Below are positions 33,151 to 43,394 of a DNA stretch of 64,000 nt, in pieces. Positions within the stretch are counted from its first letter, which is position 1, and the number at the start of each line of letters is the position of its first letter. The translations under genes were made by a program, and so were the position numbers. A model generated the notes under the pieces. That model had not been told where the DNA came from and did not search any database. It saw nothing but the letters and a program-made list of their open reading frames with translations. The stretch is from Sanguinoderma infundibulare (Eukaryota; Basidiomycota; Agaricomycetes; Polyporales; Polyporaceae): NCBI GenBank assembly GCA_032821775.1, contig JAVLRN010000005.1:3472001-3536000 (forward strand). Direction: 5' to 3'.

Positions 33151-33798
33151 GTGAGACGGCACTGACGAAGGGACGTCGGTACAGCGCGCTGAGGCTGATT
33201 CGACTGCGATGCGACCTGGAGTGGAAGCTGAGGGGTAGTCATCGGAGCGGCTGAGGACTGAGGCGCCTGACTGGGAACGAGATGCACGGCAGCGAACGCG
33301 GTGAGACGGCACTGGCAAAGGGACGTCAGTACAGACGACGATGGTAGCTCTTTAAGACCGTCGTCCAAAACCGGCCCGACTCGTCTGGAATGTTGCACGC
33401 CAACGGAGACGTCCCAGACCACCTCAAGAATGCCGCCGTGATAGAGACATTCATACATGGAGACTCGATGGTAGACCACAAGGATTGGGTAGAGGTGGCG
33501 ACATCTCGCCAACGCTTGCACACCCCCGTGATCGGCAGAAGGTCCTTCGTGTGGAGGGTAACAGAGTCGACCCAAGGTTGTTCCATACGGCGAACCAGAT
33601 CGCCGGGTACGTGGGCGAAAATGGCGGGCAGGATCTCGTTCGGAAGCCGGCTGACAGATGCGTGCCCATTCACGGCGGTCTTCACGAAGATGAGAGCCGA
33701 TCCGAGGCCGATTTGACGACCTGGGATGGAAGCTGAGGGGTAGTCATCGGAGCGGCTGAAGACTGAGACGTCTGATTGGGAACGAGATGCACGGCAGT
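33151..33798. repeat. two diverged copies of a ~150-bp repeat, the second split by an insert
   Basis: GTGAGACGGCACTG...AGGGACGTC at 33151 recurs at 33301. GGAAGCTGAGGGGTAGTCAT ... GAGATGCACGGCAG at 33223-33295 recurs at 33727-33798. The second copy is interrupted between 33340 and 33714 by an F-box gene fragment flanked by GACGAC on both sides. The breakpoint of the 7,252-bp duplication falls inside the first copy. Confidence 0.75.
33326..33685 (-). pseudogene. F-box fragment inserted in a repeat
   Basis: The frame reads VSRLPNEILPAIFAHVPGDL, KDLLPITGVCKRWRDVATST and QSLWSTIESP, a good F-box domain of the Agaricomycete type. It then runs on for some 25 residues and stops. There is no ATG in a suitable place and no C-terminal leucine-rich region. 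It is flanked by GACGAC at 33334-33339 and 33715-33720. Confidence 0.65.
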
Positions 33799-34610
33799 GG
33801 ATATAGGACGGGGGCTGGTGAACCGAGTAGACTGGGCATGGTATGATCTGCCGCGTGTGTTATCGGTATCGCGCTCCCGCGTGTGCCTCGACAAATTCGC
33901 GAAATGATGTTGATGTACCGTGCCTGCCCGCTTGTCACGGCAACCGGGTGCGATCCGGTCGCTACATACTCGCAAGTATCTTACCGCATCAGTAGTCCCT
34001 GGAATGAGCTAGAGCTGCATTTTACTCACAGTAGTACTCTTGTACGATGGCCCCCGAAGCTGTTGGAGGAGTTACAGATGAATCTCGGCTGTACTAACAA
34101 AGAATGGCATCCGACCGCTCCGGCTGCTTCCCCCAAGCTGTCAGGACCGGCGGTATCCACAAGGTCCAACAACGCGAGCCGAAATAGGTTTCCTAAAGAA
34201 GAACTGAAGAACAAGGATGAGTACCTGATTGCTGATGACGTCTTTCCCAACCAAGTCTGCACGCCCGCGGCCTAAAATGAACGAAACATACGGTTGTGAA
34301 GTCAGTTAGTTGCAGCAGAAGACGACTGAGGACGGAATGGTCAGAGGAAGAACTGACCGAACACTCCCTCCTCGCCGTCGCCGGTGATGAACCCTTAGCA
34401 AGATTCCCGGGCCTCTCGGGGACGACCCTTAGCAGCCTCTAGCGCCCCTCGGATCGCTTCCGGAGCGCCTGCGGCGCGAAGGACCCTTAGCATGACCAAT
34501 TTGCCCGGAGTCTAAGTCGTTTCGGCTTGACGACTTGTGCACGCAAGAGTGGGAATGCCTTTCCCCGGAGGTACGCGCCCTGTCTCCCTCACGAATCATG
34601 CATATAATAG
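33799..34610. other. intergenic, no gene recognised
   Basis: One 130-codon frame on the plus strand (33883-34275) is low in complexity and resembles nothing I know. CCCTTAGC occurs three times between 34388 and 34490 at irregular spacing. Confidence 0.4.
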
Positions 34611-35129
34611 CTTCGTTCCTGGTCCCAGACGTCCCAAGCTCTCATCAAGGAAACGCTCGCGGCTCGGAAGAACAGCTCCCCGCAAAACTCGTATGTGACC
34701 GGACAGTTGTACGCCGTCGGCGCGCTCAAGATCGCCTGCATCGGGCTCCAGTGCATCGGGTTCAACAACACCCTCTACCGCGGCCTCCTCGAGCACGCTG
34801 CGCTGTGCACGCAAACGGGAAAGTGGCGCGCGCCTGGAGGCGGTTTCAATGCCGGACTCGGGCTTGCAGTGAACGCATCGTGGGGCGGCGTGCATTCGAC
34901 GCCGAGCGGCGGACTCGGCAGCCCTGCTAGTATCGGACCTGTGCCTGGTGCTGTGGCTCTCTGCGGACATCTCTCTGTCTCTGGACCCGCGACTGGACCC
35001 GGACCTGGACTCGGACTTGGACATGGGCAACCGGCTCCAAAGCCGCCTTCCACTTCCACAGTGCGCATTCTGCAGCACGGCACCCAGGATGTTTCGGGGA
35101 CTCCTGGCACTCGACCGTTTGGGAAGTGA
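34611..35129 (+). CDS. open segment of unknown function, possible exon
   Basis: Open without an ATG from an acceptor-like AATAG at 34610. It reads SQALIKETLAARKNSSPQNS, VTGQLYAVGALKIACIGLQC and GFNNTLYRGLLEHAALC, then becomes Gly/Pro/Ser-rich. The first half has a protein-like composition with C or G in third positions, unlike its AT-richer surroundings. No family recognised and no clear upstream exon. It may be a gene fragment. Confidence 0.25.
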   Translation, partial: LRSWSQTSQALIKETLAARKNSSPQNSYVTGQLYAVGALKIACIGLQCIGFNNTLYRGLLEHAALCTQTGKWRAPGGGFNAGLGLAVNASWGGVHSTPSGGLGSPASIGPVPGAVALCGHLSVSGPATGPGPGLGLGHGQPAPKPPSTSTVRILQHGTQDVSGTPGTRPFGK

Positions 35130-35620
35130 AACTGCTGTCGGCATTCTGGATGGGTTCTGGGATCTCGGTTCTGGTGGATACAGACATTGGTCGACGACGC
35201 CGTGTATGATTAGACGGTTCTGAACGTGTTCCGGTTTCGGTGTTGTAACAGATTCGTTGTAGCAAATACGTGCATTTGATCCATTCGAAGGGGATGATCT
35301 GGGACATGCCGGGGATGGCGGAGGCTGCCACGAACGCCATGGGGTCGACTGCACCTGTGTAGAATTTGCACGTGGGCAGGTCTACGCGGAGGGGCTACAT
35401 CCCTATTGGAAAGAACAGTCGCGGGTATCGATATGTGGGTTTTGTGCAGTGAACGGGAACCTGCCAGGTGGCAAGGGGAGAGTATGATTCCATGAGCAAT
35501 TCGTGGATCTTGGACTGTGTGGAGGACGTTACACTGTAGCTGACATCGTTCATGGATTGCGAGCAATTGCGCTCGAACGCCGTGAGTCAACCTGATGCTT
35601 TCAATATTCCGGTGCCTTGT

Positions 35621-35798
35621 GCAGCATACATGCGACTGCTGCAAGAACAGATGAACAACAATCATACCGGCGTAGAAGTGGTAGGAGTGGCGTGATAGCA
35701 TTGCTTGACTGGTTTGCCTCCGAGTCAGCGTGCCGGCCGCTCCCTGGCTGGGTGAGCTGCCTACATACGTCAGCCAAGTAGAACTCGAACCATTCCGC
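35621..35798. repeat. 178-bp dispersed repeat, copy B
   Basis: Partner of 2475-2652. Here no F-box sequence follows its GCAGCATACA end. Confidence 0.85.
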
Positions 35799-36003
35799 TA
35801 CCCCGCGGATGATGCATGGAATTGAAGTCGTAGCTATCACCTTGCCCCTGCTAGTAACAACTCGTGATGCATGTTGATGGATCTCAAGCTCGAAGAGCGT
35901 TCCTGACAAACTCGTGTGATGAACACTGTATAATTGTGTACGAGGCAATGTCTGTTTGAAAGTGTTTCAAATGTGTTTTCGTCACATCCCCTTGGTACGG
36001 CAT

Positions 36004-37930
36004 CTAATTCAAGGTTCCCTGAGCGAAGAAGCGATAACCTGTAAACGTAACCGTTCCATCCACCAACGTCCTGAGTGACTGCATGACGGACTGCCAGGAC
36101 TTGTCACCCGAAGACATAACGTCAAGCGTGCATTCGGGCCCCGCAGGTTCGAGCGTGAGCGGATGAACCTCTACGCACCCGAACTCTAACTTCGCTAGGC
36201 GGCATCCCATCGGTGCACGAGACGAGACGACGCGCTCTACGGCAGCGCATTGCCGTCGCATGTAAGATTCGACCAGGGCCGAATCTGATCCACCTCTCAA
36301 TGCTTCTCCGATTCCGGGTTCGGTGAAAGAAGAGAAACTGAAATGAACAGTAAGCGTTCTGAGATCCGGAGACACTAGTCCGTCGTCCTCGTCTGCGATG
36401 CCGAGCTGGTCCAGAATGTGCGCCGCATCCCGCCGGCGGATTGAGGTGGAAGATAGGTGGGGGAAAGAATGGAAGTCGACGTGATTCTGAGAGACGTTGA
36501 AGATCTCCAGGCGCGTCACGGGAGCTCCGAGACGGAACACGGCGAGATCGTCGGCAAAGAACGACTCGCAGTCGACGCGAAGCACTTGCTCATCGTTCGC
36601 GTAACAGCACACCCTGAAGGCGACCGTGCGGGAGTCGTACTGGATCATGACGCGGTCGATTGTGTTCAAGACGGCGTGCAGGGAAACCGAATTCACAGGA
36701 AGAGCTGCCCGAAGACAGGAGACGTTCGTCGCCGTGCAGTGTATGCGAGTGGTCTCGGGGAAGGCAAGGAAGGAGAGGATGTATGTTGGCACATGTAACT
36801 GCGCGGTCTTTGACGTGAATGGATTGCAGCGCGGGAAGGGACAGCGGGGGACGGCTAACCGGGGGAGTACTCTCCATCCAGAACGCCACCTCGAGGAGTT
36901 CCAATGTTTCAAGATTGGAACAGATCGCCATCGACTGATAGAAAGACATGTTTGGATCCTGCAAGACGTTGATCCAGCCTCCTGAAGGGTTGTGCTGCAG
37001 CGAAAGGTGACGTAAGGATGGAACGGCCACGTCGCTAAACAGGCTTCCAGGGGCAGTGAGACGGATGAGGCGAGGGAGGGCGGTTGGGGACAAGGGCTCG
37101 ATGTCCACGGCGCCGACAAGATCACGATCGTCACCAGCAATGAAGATCGTGAGTGTCTGAAGGCACGACATTCCTGCCTTGAGAGCCTGCCACAACGTCT
37201 CCATGTCCCTGAGACCCAAGGCGGTGACCTGCAGCACGACGAGCCTATGAACATGAGGGGTGAGGTGGGGCAGCAGGGCGCTAGGTGCACTGATTCTGGT
37301 AAGACGCGGGAGCGCGGCTGCAGAAACACGACCGATCTTCGGATTGATCGGTGGCCAGTTTAAGTGTTCATCGCTTTCGTCCCGGCACGGCTTGGAAAAT
37401 GCGACAATGAAAGTTTCGAGGCAAGGCATGCCTGACTTGAGCGCGGCCCACAACGCAGATAACTGACTAGACGACGAGACGGAGACCCGCAGCAAGACAA
37501 CCCTTCCGATGTGCGGGTCAAGGTTTCGATGGATGAGGGAGGAGAACCCGGAGAACCAAGGCTTGAGATCTAGGGGTGAAGACCGATTGAGCATGGCCGT
37601 CAGGTGGTGCATGGGATGTGCAGAGGAGAACTCGATCCCAGCCACCGCGTCAGCCCAGAAGGAAGGGGTCCGGAGTAATATGGATTGCCATCGATGACAT
37701 ACGCGGGACAGGTGCAGGCTCTCCTTGTTCTTCCAGCACCCTTCAAAGATCTGGGACAGGATCTCGAAGGGAAGACGATTGATGGGCACGACGGCGTAAT
37801 GGAGTGAGAGAAGGGTAGGCCCGCGGTCCTGGTCAGGCCTGGCTATGGTCCTCGTACGGACCTCGGTGTTGCTGAGTCCGTTGAGGCTAGCGAAGTTAGG
37901 AAAGGAAAGTCTGCCCGTGAGGGAAGACAT
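36004..37930 (-). pseudogene. F-box gene with one frameshift
   Basis: The ATG at 37930 opens MSSLTGRLSFPNFASLNGLS. The F-box follows (VPINRLPFEILSQIFEGCWK, LSRVCHRWQSILL), then a long leucine-rich region to LPALQSIHVKDRA. At about 36801-36804 the homology to the paralogue at 39637 jumps by one base to the frame reading QLHVPTYILSFLAFPETTRI and goes on to the family end DGTVTFTGYRFFAQ (stop at 36004). Both halves are otherwise open, giving about 640 codons in total. The break is one extra base (or two missing); it may be a young pseudogene, a short intron that I cannot place, or a sequencing error. Confidence 0.75.
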
Positions 37931-39036
37931 GACAGCTCGGATGCCAGCCGTGAGCGTAGCAACCTGATGAGGTTGTCAATAAACTATTCAAGGGACTTCA
38001 TATGCTAACCCTTGCGTCCACTCACAGATACTTCAGTAATCTGACAATTAAGATGCGCGATACCCGCCGCGATCGAATTGAAAGACACGACCGGCTTCCA
38101 CGTCACGACAGAGATAACTTTGTGCAAACGAGCGTAGTAGTACGCCACCACTGAATGGGTTTGACAACATGAAAAATCACCAGTTAGCATACGACGGCGT
38201 CATATATGTATATGAGTGTCCAACTACTTACGTAGGATTCACGGAGAACAGTATATATAAGGATGAGGACAAGCCAGTCGTCGGAGAAGCTGAGAAAGCG
38301 AGTTGGATGTCAGTTGGCGCCCATCCTGGTTTGTTTGCACGCCGAGGTCGCCAAACAAAGGCCGACTACTTGGCGTTCAGCTCCCTCATCTGCCTCAATC
38401 TCCCACTTCATTCGCATGCTCTTGCTTGTCCTTTATATTGTCGTGACCCAACGGCATCTTGAAGATATCTCTGCTCTTGTTGCTGCTCTCCATCTCCGTT
38501 TGGGAAAGGCGAAAACGACTCCAGAAACGACGACTCAAATAGCTGAGGTGGATTTTCGCCGCTCCACGTCCAGTTCCTTGATACCGCCCCGGGAATCAGC
38601 AATGCAGTCAGGCAACGACTACACGGACCCTCTCAGCATGCCAGGAGACGTCGCAGACAGATGGTAGACTTGAAGGAAGGGAGGTGACGTTCTGTGAGTA
38701 CGTTGCTATGTATCCGTGTATACATTTCTGGGAGCACATGTGGACGGTATTGTTGGTCAATGGACAGCCGTTTTGCCACTCATTCTATGGCTTGCCTCGG
38801 AGTTACTCAGGCTGGGAGGCACGGTAAGGTCGAACCTGGTCGAACTCGCGATCAGCGCTTGAACACCTACATGGCGCATTTCTCCGTGTCCGTCAATGGA
38901 AGCCATTTCCTCATATCTGCATGACTCAGTGTATAATGTGAGTATGTTATCACCAATGAGACTCACAAGCATCCTCGCCAGTGCCCGGCGCATCGTAAGA
39001 CAGTACCAGCACCTCCACATATAACCTCGGCCCAAC
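37931..39036. other. intergenic with a TATA-like box
   Basis: TATATATAAGG at 38252-38262 looks like a core promoter pointing right. The plus strand after it has a short frame (RMLLLVLYIVVTQRHLEDIS, about 38416 on) ending at 38667 that may be the damaged 5' part of the fragment at 39037. Confidence 0.35.
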
Positions 39037-39585
39037 GTGAAGTCGGTGACCTTCCGCAAGTCGCCCACTGCGGTGTTGCTTCGCGGGACTCTAAAAACTG
39101 CCGTAAACCTCGAGGGATGCTCGTGGATACGGAAAGCCTTCGCTATCCGTAGTAGTCTCCGCCGACTGGAGTTGCTCGATGTCCTTAAAGGTTGGCGCTC
39201 CATCCCCTCCCTTCCCATGGTAGAGTGGTTCTTGAAACGCCGTGCGCTGCACCGCGTCGAGGGGAGTCCCCAGAGCGACACGTCGATCGCGTGTGTCTTC
39301 CACGTCGGGATGGTCCCAGTCGGACAGGACCCATTGCTATGCTACATGACCGATCCGTTTGCTGTGCACCAGGAGACTCTCGCGCGGTTGGAAAGCATGC
39401 TCAAAGCACACAGCCAGTCGGGCGGCGCACGGTTAGGGAGGTTGGAATGGTATGGGGTGGAGGAGCATGGTGGGTCGTTCGCGAGTGTGGCGGAGATACC
39501 GCCTAACGGCAAGTTGCGCTCCGGCCAGATGATGGCATTCATTTCTCGACTGCAGAAGTACGCGGATTCGATTGTCGTCATGTAG
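39037..39585 (+). pseudogene. C-terminal fragment of an F-box-like gene
   Basis: A 182-codon frame without its own ATG: SSLRRLELLDVLKGWRSIPS, ETLARLESMLKAHSQSGGAR and LGRLEWYGVEEHGG resemble the end of the F-box protein at 55466 (LDAIEALLKTYVADGGPRLH). No F-box lies upstream in frame. Convergent with 39637-41418. Confidence 0.45.
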
Positions 39586-39636
39586 CGTAAATAAAACCCG
39601 TTGTCCATTGTGTACTGTACATATGTTCAATACGAT

Positions 39637-41418
39637 CTAGGAACCACTGACCGAAGATTCGGAATGATTAAAATCGGATTTTAGTGGCCCAGGGGCTTGA
39701 GCATAAAAGTGGTACCCTGTATATGTAACCGGTCCATCCACTAGCTTCTCCAGCGACTCCGTTATCGACCGCCAAGATGCAACGTCCGCAGACATCAAGT
39801 CAAGAGCGCGTTCATGCCCATCAATGCGTCCAAATGAATGTTCCTCCACACAGCCAAACTCCAGCTCTGTCAGACGGCACCCCATCTCAGCGCGATACGC
39901 GAGCACACGCTCAACGTGATCATAGTGCTTCCGCAGGTGGGCATCGACCATGGCCAGGTCCGCTCCGTCTCTCAACGCTTCTCCAAGGGGTGTTGGACGA
40001 CCCGAGTCGGGAAGCCCGAAGTGGATGGAGAGAGTTTTGAGGTCTGGGCACACCGGCCTGTCATCGTCGTCTTTCAAAGCGAGTTCGTCCAAGACGCCTG
40101 CGACATAGGTTCCACGGATGGTGATCCCAATGAGATCAGGGAAGGTGCGCAGGTTGACGGCCAAGCAATCGCGGAGCTCCAATCGCGTCACCGGGGCCTT
40201 AGGATGGAACACCGCGAGATCGTTGTAGCGCAACGTGCCACAGTCGAAACGAAGCAGTTGCTCGTCGCGAGCGTAGCACCGCACAGAGATCAAGAGCGTA
40301 TCATCCGCGGGGAGGTTGTCCATGTCGGGTTGGACTACGATGCGGTCAATCAGGCTCATCATTGAGGTAATAGAGCCCCAATCGGGCCCGGGAAGCATCG
40401 CGCGAAGCCCGTGTCTCCGCACGTCGAGGTCCGGGAGGCTGTCGGTGCAGTGAACATGGGAGGTGTCGGGGAAGGAAAGGCAGGAGAGCAACTGGGAGAA
40501 GCGGAAGGGCTCATCTACGACACGAAGAGAGCGTAGCATCGGAAGATATGCGTGTTCGTGTTCGCTCGGTGTGTCGTCGCCGGGTGCCGCGTCGAGGAGT
40601 TCGAGGGTCTCAAGATTGGGGCAATTTTCCATAGAGTTACAGAAAGTCGTGTAATCTTCTACATAGTTGATGCTGCGTCCACCAGGAAAGCGTTGTAGGG
40701 AGAGGTGATGTAAGGATGGAACTGCCACGGCATGAAGCAGACCTCCCGGCGCAGTGATACGGGTGAGGTGAGGGAAGGCGGTCGGCGACAAGGAGGGAAG
40801 GCGTCCGCCGTGTACGTGCTCCCAAGGGTCATCATCCGACTTGGCAATGGAAATAACGAGGGTCTGAAGGCACGACATTCCTGGCTCGAGAGCCTCCCAC
40901 AACGCCGATACGTCGTTGGGATTCAAGGCTGTGACCTGCAGGGCGACGAGCCTGCGAACATGGGGAGCAAGGTGGAGATGGATGTCGCGGGAGAATCCGA
41001 GGAACCGTGTTTCGATATTCTGCTGAGCAGACCTCTGCAGAGTGGCGTCGAAGTAGTCCAAGGAATGATGCTCTGAGGAAAATTCCGCGCCGTTCACCGC
41101 GTCCGCCCAGAACGTCGAGGTCTTGAGCAGTATGGAGCGCCATCGACGACAGATGTGAGCCAGGCGTAGGCTCTCTCGGTTCGCCCAGCACCCTTCAAAG
41201 ACCTTGGACAAGATCTCGACGGGAAGACGATTAATTGGAGCGATAGAGTTGTGAATGGCGAGGAGGGCGAGAGCGAATCTGCGGTACTGGTCGGCCTTGG
41301 CTGTTGTCCACGCTCGGACTTGTGGGTCACTGAGCCCAGCGAGGCTCGCGCGATCGATAGTAGGCAAAGATGTGGCGAAGTCGGGAAAAGGGAGTCCATC
41401 CGATACGAGCGTAGCCAT
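39637..41418 (-). CDS. F-box protein, 593 residues
   Basis: Intact single-exon gene. ATG at 41418 (MATLVSDGLPFPDFATSLPT). It then carries DRASLAGLSDPQVRAWTTAK, the F-box APINRLPVEILSKVFEGCWA with LAHICRRWRSILLKTSTFW, a leucine-rich middle (CLQTLVISIAKS, FPHLTRITAPGGLL, SLHHLSLQRF) and the family C-terminus LVDGPVTYTGYHFYAQ. The family probably presents substrates to an SCF ubiquitin ligase; the substrate is unknown. It is the best intact reference for the broken copies at 2212, 36004 and 41836. A conserved upstream block lies at 41759-41798. Confidence 0.85.
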   Translation of the reverse strand: MATLVSDGLPFPDFATSLPTIDRASLAGLSDPQVRAWTTAKADQYRRFALALLAIHNSIAPINRLPVEILSKVFEGCWANRESLRLAHICRRWRSILLKTSTFWADAVNGAEFSSEHHSLDYFDATLQRSAQQNIETRFLGFSRDIHLHLAPHVRRLVALQVTALNPNDVSALWEALEPGMSCLQTLVISIAKSDDDPWEHVHGGRLPSLSPTAFPHLTRITAPGGLLHAVAVPSLHHLSLQRFPGGRSINYVEDYTTFCNSMENCPNLETLELLDAAPGDDTPSEHEHAYLPMLRSLRVVDEPFRFSQLLSCLSFPDTSHVHCTDSLPDLDVRRHGLRAMLPGPDWGSITSMMSLIDRIVVQPDMDNLPADDTLLISVRCYARDEQLLRFDCGTLRYNDLAVFHPKAPVTRLELRDCLAVNLRTFPDLIGITIRGTYVAGVLDELALKDDDDRPVCPDLKTLSIHFGLPDSGRPTPLGEALRDGADLAMVDAHLRKHYDHVERVLAYRAEMGCRLTELEFGCVEEHSFGRIDGHERALDLMSADVASWRSITESLEKLVDGPVTYTGYHFYAQAPGPLKSDFNHSESSVSGS

Positions 41419-41758
41419 CACAGTGGACCGTGGACTGTGGATCGAGCGCTACAGCTTGACGACATTCTCAGCGAACTGAGTGCGCAGAGCTTTTACCCTG
41501 TGACTCACAGACTTCAGGGAAAGTCCAAGAGATCTAGTAAAGAAGGATATTAGTACGGTCGCTACGCGTGTTGAAAATGACACGTGTGCTTCTACTAGTA
41601 CTCAGTGAACATGGAAGGTACTCACGGCCGCCTTCCAGTTGACAAAAAAGAATAAGCCAGAGCACGCCAATGAACGCCTTGGTACACGAGTGTTAAGCTG
41701 AGGCTGACGATGTCAATACGACGGTGAGGAGAAAGTCCAAGTTGGACTTTGACCGGAG

Positions 41759-41798
41759 AAGCGCTTATTCGCTTTGTTTGTACACCATGGTTGCCAAA
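41759..41798 (-). promoter_or_regulatory. conserved F-box upstream block
   Basis: Read on the minus strand: GGCAACCATGGTGTACAAAC then AAAGCG...GCGCTT. Nearly the same block stands upstream of the F-box genes at 53372 and 60502. Here it is about 340 bp from the ATG at 41418. Confidence 0.6.
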
Positions 41799-41835
41799 TA
41801 ATGACCTCCGCCGGCACTCTCTGACTTTACATCGA

Positions 41836-42107
41836 TCATTTAGCGGGTAGTACGATGACACCATCCGTCTCCTGTGTCTCGAAGAAATGGTAACCTCCGA
41901 ATACGACCGGCCCATCGACCAACTTCTCCAGTGGCTCCGTAATCATCCGCCAGGATGTCCAGTCCGAGCACGACGGCCCGAGAGTGCACGGATATTCGGA
42001 GGACTTCTTGCGTTGTTCGCTGCACTCGAACTCTAGACACGTCAGACGGACGCCTAGCGACGCGCGGAGGGAGAGGAGTGGCTGGCCGAGCTGGTGGTCA
42101 CGCAGCA
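41836..42107 (-). pseudogene. C-terminal fragment of an F-box gene
   Basis: About 90 codons: LGVRLTCLEFECSEQRKKSS, then WTSWRMITEPLEKLVDGPVV and FGGYHFFETQET, stop at 41836. This is the end of the 39637-type protein. The rest of the gene is absent upstream. Confidence 0.7.
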
Positions 42108-43394
42108 GTTAGCGTCTGATATTCTCTGTGGTAGCTGGGTGGTCGGTCTTTTGAAGAAGATATAGGGTTCGACGCCATGTCCTGCATGTCGTATCCATAT
42201 GGAACAGCACTATACCCGGTGGCCGCATGCGATCTCAGCCACATGGGAAGTTGGACATGGTGGGCTTTATGGTCAAAAGGTGAGGTCAAGGGAGAAAGAT
42301 GGTTTGTTTTCCCCGGTTCTACTATTACTGGAAAGTGTCGCGTGAGTTGTCAAGTCCTTCAAGATCGGAGCCTCTAGCAGTTGACCATTCATGTAGTTCA
42401 TTCAATGTCTACACATGCGCACATCCGGTCCCTATATCGGATTGTCACTAGACTCATTCTGGATGTAGTGGAGTGAGCGAGGAAAACAATGCGTAAACAG
42501 TTTGCTAGGGAACAGATACGCACTCGAAACCTCTCCATGCGACCACTGCGACAAATGCACTGTTCGCAGTGACTCGGACGCCAACCGACTGTATAGGAGG
42601 CAGGGTGCCGGCCGTGATGAACGCCCCGATGAGAACCGGGCCTGGGCCTGACCATGACATCCCGTGGGAACCATACGATATAACGCGGGGGTACAGCGAG
42701 GTACTCACTAGAGCTGGCCGCGATAGTTCCAACACTCCGATCGTGCAAGATGTCGAAGTAGTATGAAGAACAAGGGATCAAGACGATATCCACCTATAAA
42801 TGGAGACAAACATTAGCTGCTCAGGAAAAACGTGCTCCGGTACCTCTCATGCACAGCTGATCGTGAGGACAGCGATCCGGGGTAGATCTTAGACGTACTT
42901 CATAGTCAGGCCCGTCGCAAGCACCGACACAGGCACGAAGAACGCCGCGCCCCACATGATGACACGAAGATTGATCTTCAGGTACCCAGACGCCATTGCG
43001 ACGGTTTCGTCAGACCATTGCAGGCTTTTCCGCTAAATGTTCGGCCAGCGCGGCACCGACTGTATCGGAGAGCCTTGAATGTGCTGCATGACCCTCGAGG
43101 TGAGACAGGAGACCAGACCGACCGAAATTCCCTACAGTAATCGGAAGGGAAAATGCTCCGATGATGGTTTCATTTGCGTTACGATATACCTGGCCCTGAT
43201 GTCGCTTAGGCTGTGCTTCTGGAAGGAGGTAATATTGTCGAGACTGACGACTGCATAAGCGAGAGGGACTGCGTTAGCTGTGTACGATGTTGCGCAAGAT
43301 TCGGAGTTCGCGAACTGACCGATTCGGCTATCAAAGCCGTCGTAGTCGCAATTATCCTTGTAAGACCAAATCAATCAAGGTTCCGATGGCAATA
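42108..43394. other. intergenic with possible remains of a membrane-protein gene
   Basis: On the minus strand, DETVAMASGYLKINLRVIMW followed by GAAFFVPVSVLATGLTMKY (about 42900-43015) and LIGAFITAGTLPPIQSVG (about 42560-42640) look like hydrophobic segments with splice-like sites between them. No start, no complete exon set, and the family was not identified. Confidence 0.3.

Larger units (their letters stand above)
25979..33230. repeat. 7,252-bp tandem unit, copy 2
   Basis: Head-to-tail copy of 18727-25978. The one difference noticed by eye is T at 25914 against C at 33166. After 33230 the sequence continues AGGGGTAGTC instead of AGGTACCTCG. Confidence 0.97.

Noticed and set aside
18727..33230. 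LTR retrotransposon as an explanation of the 7.25-kb repeat
   Set aside because: No reverse transcriptase, integrase or primer-binding site; the unit is a plain tandem copy, not two terminal repeats around a body.
34388..34490. Three CCCTTAGC motifs
   Set aside because: Irregular spacing and different flanks; not a recognisable array.
42500..43020. Hydrophobic minus-strand segments that could be a transporter gene
   Set aside because: No continuous exon model and no decisive family motif; kept only as a note.
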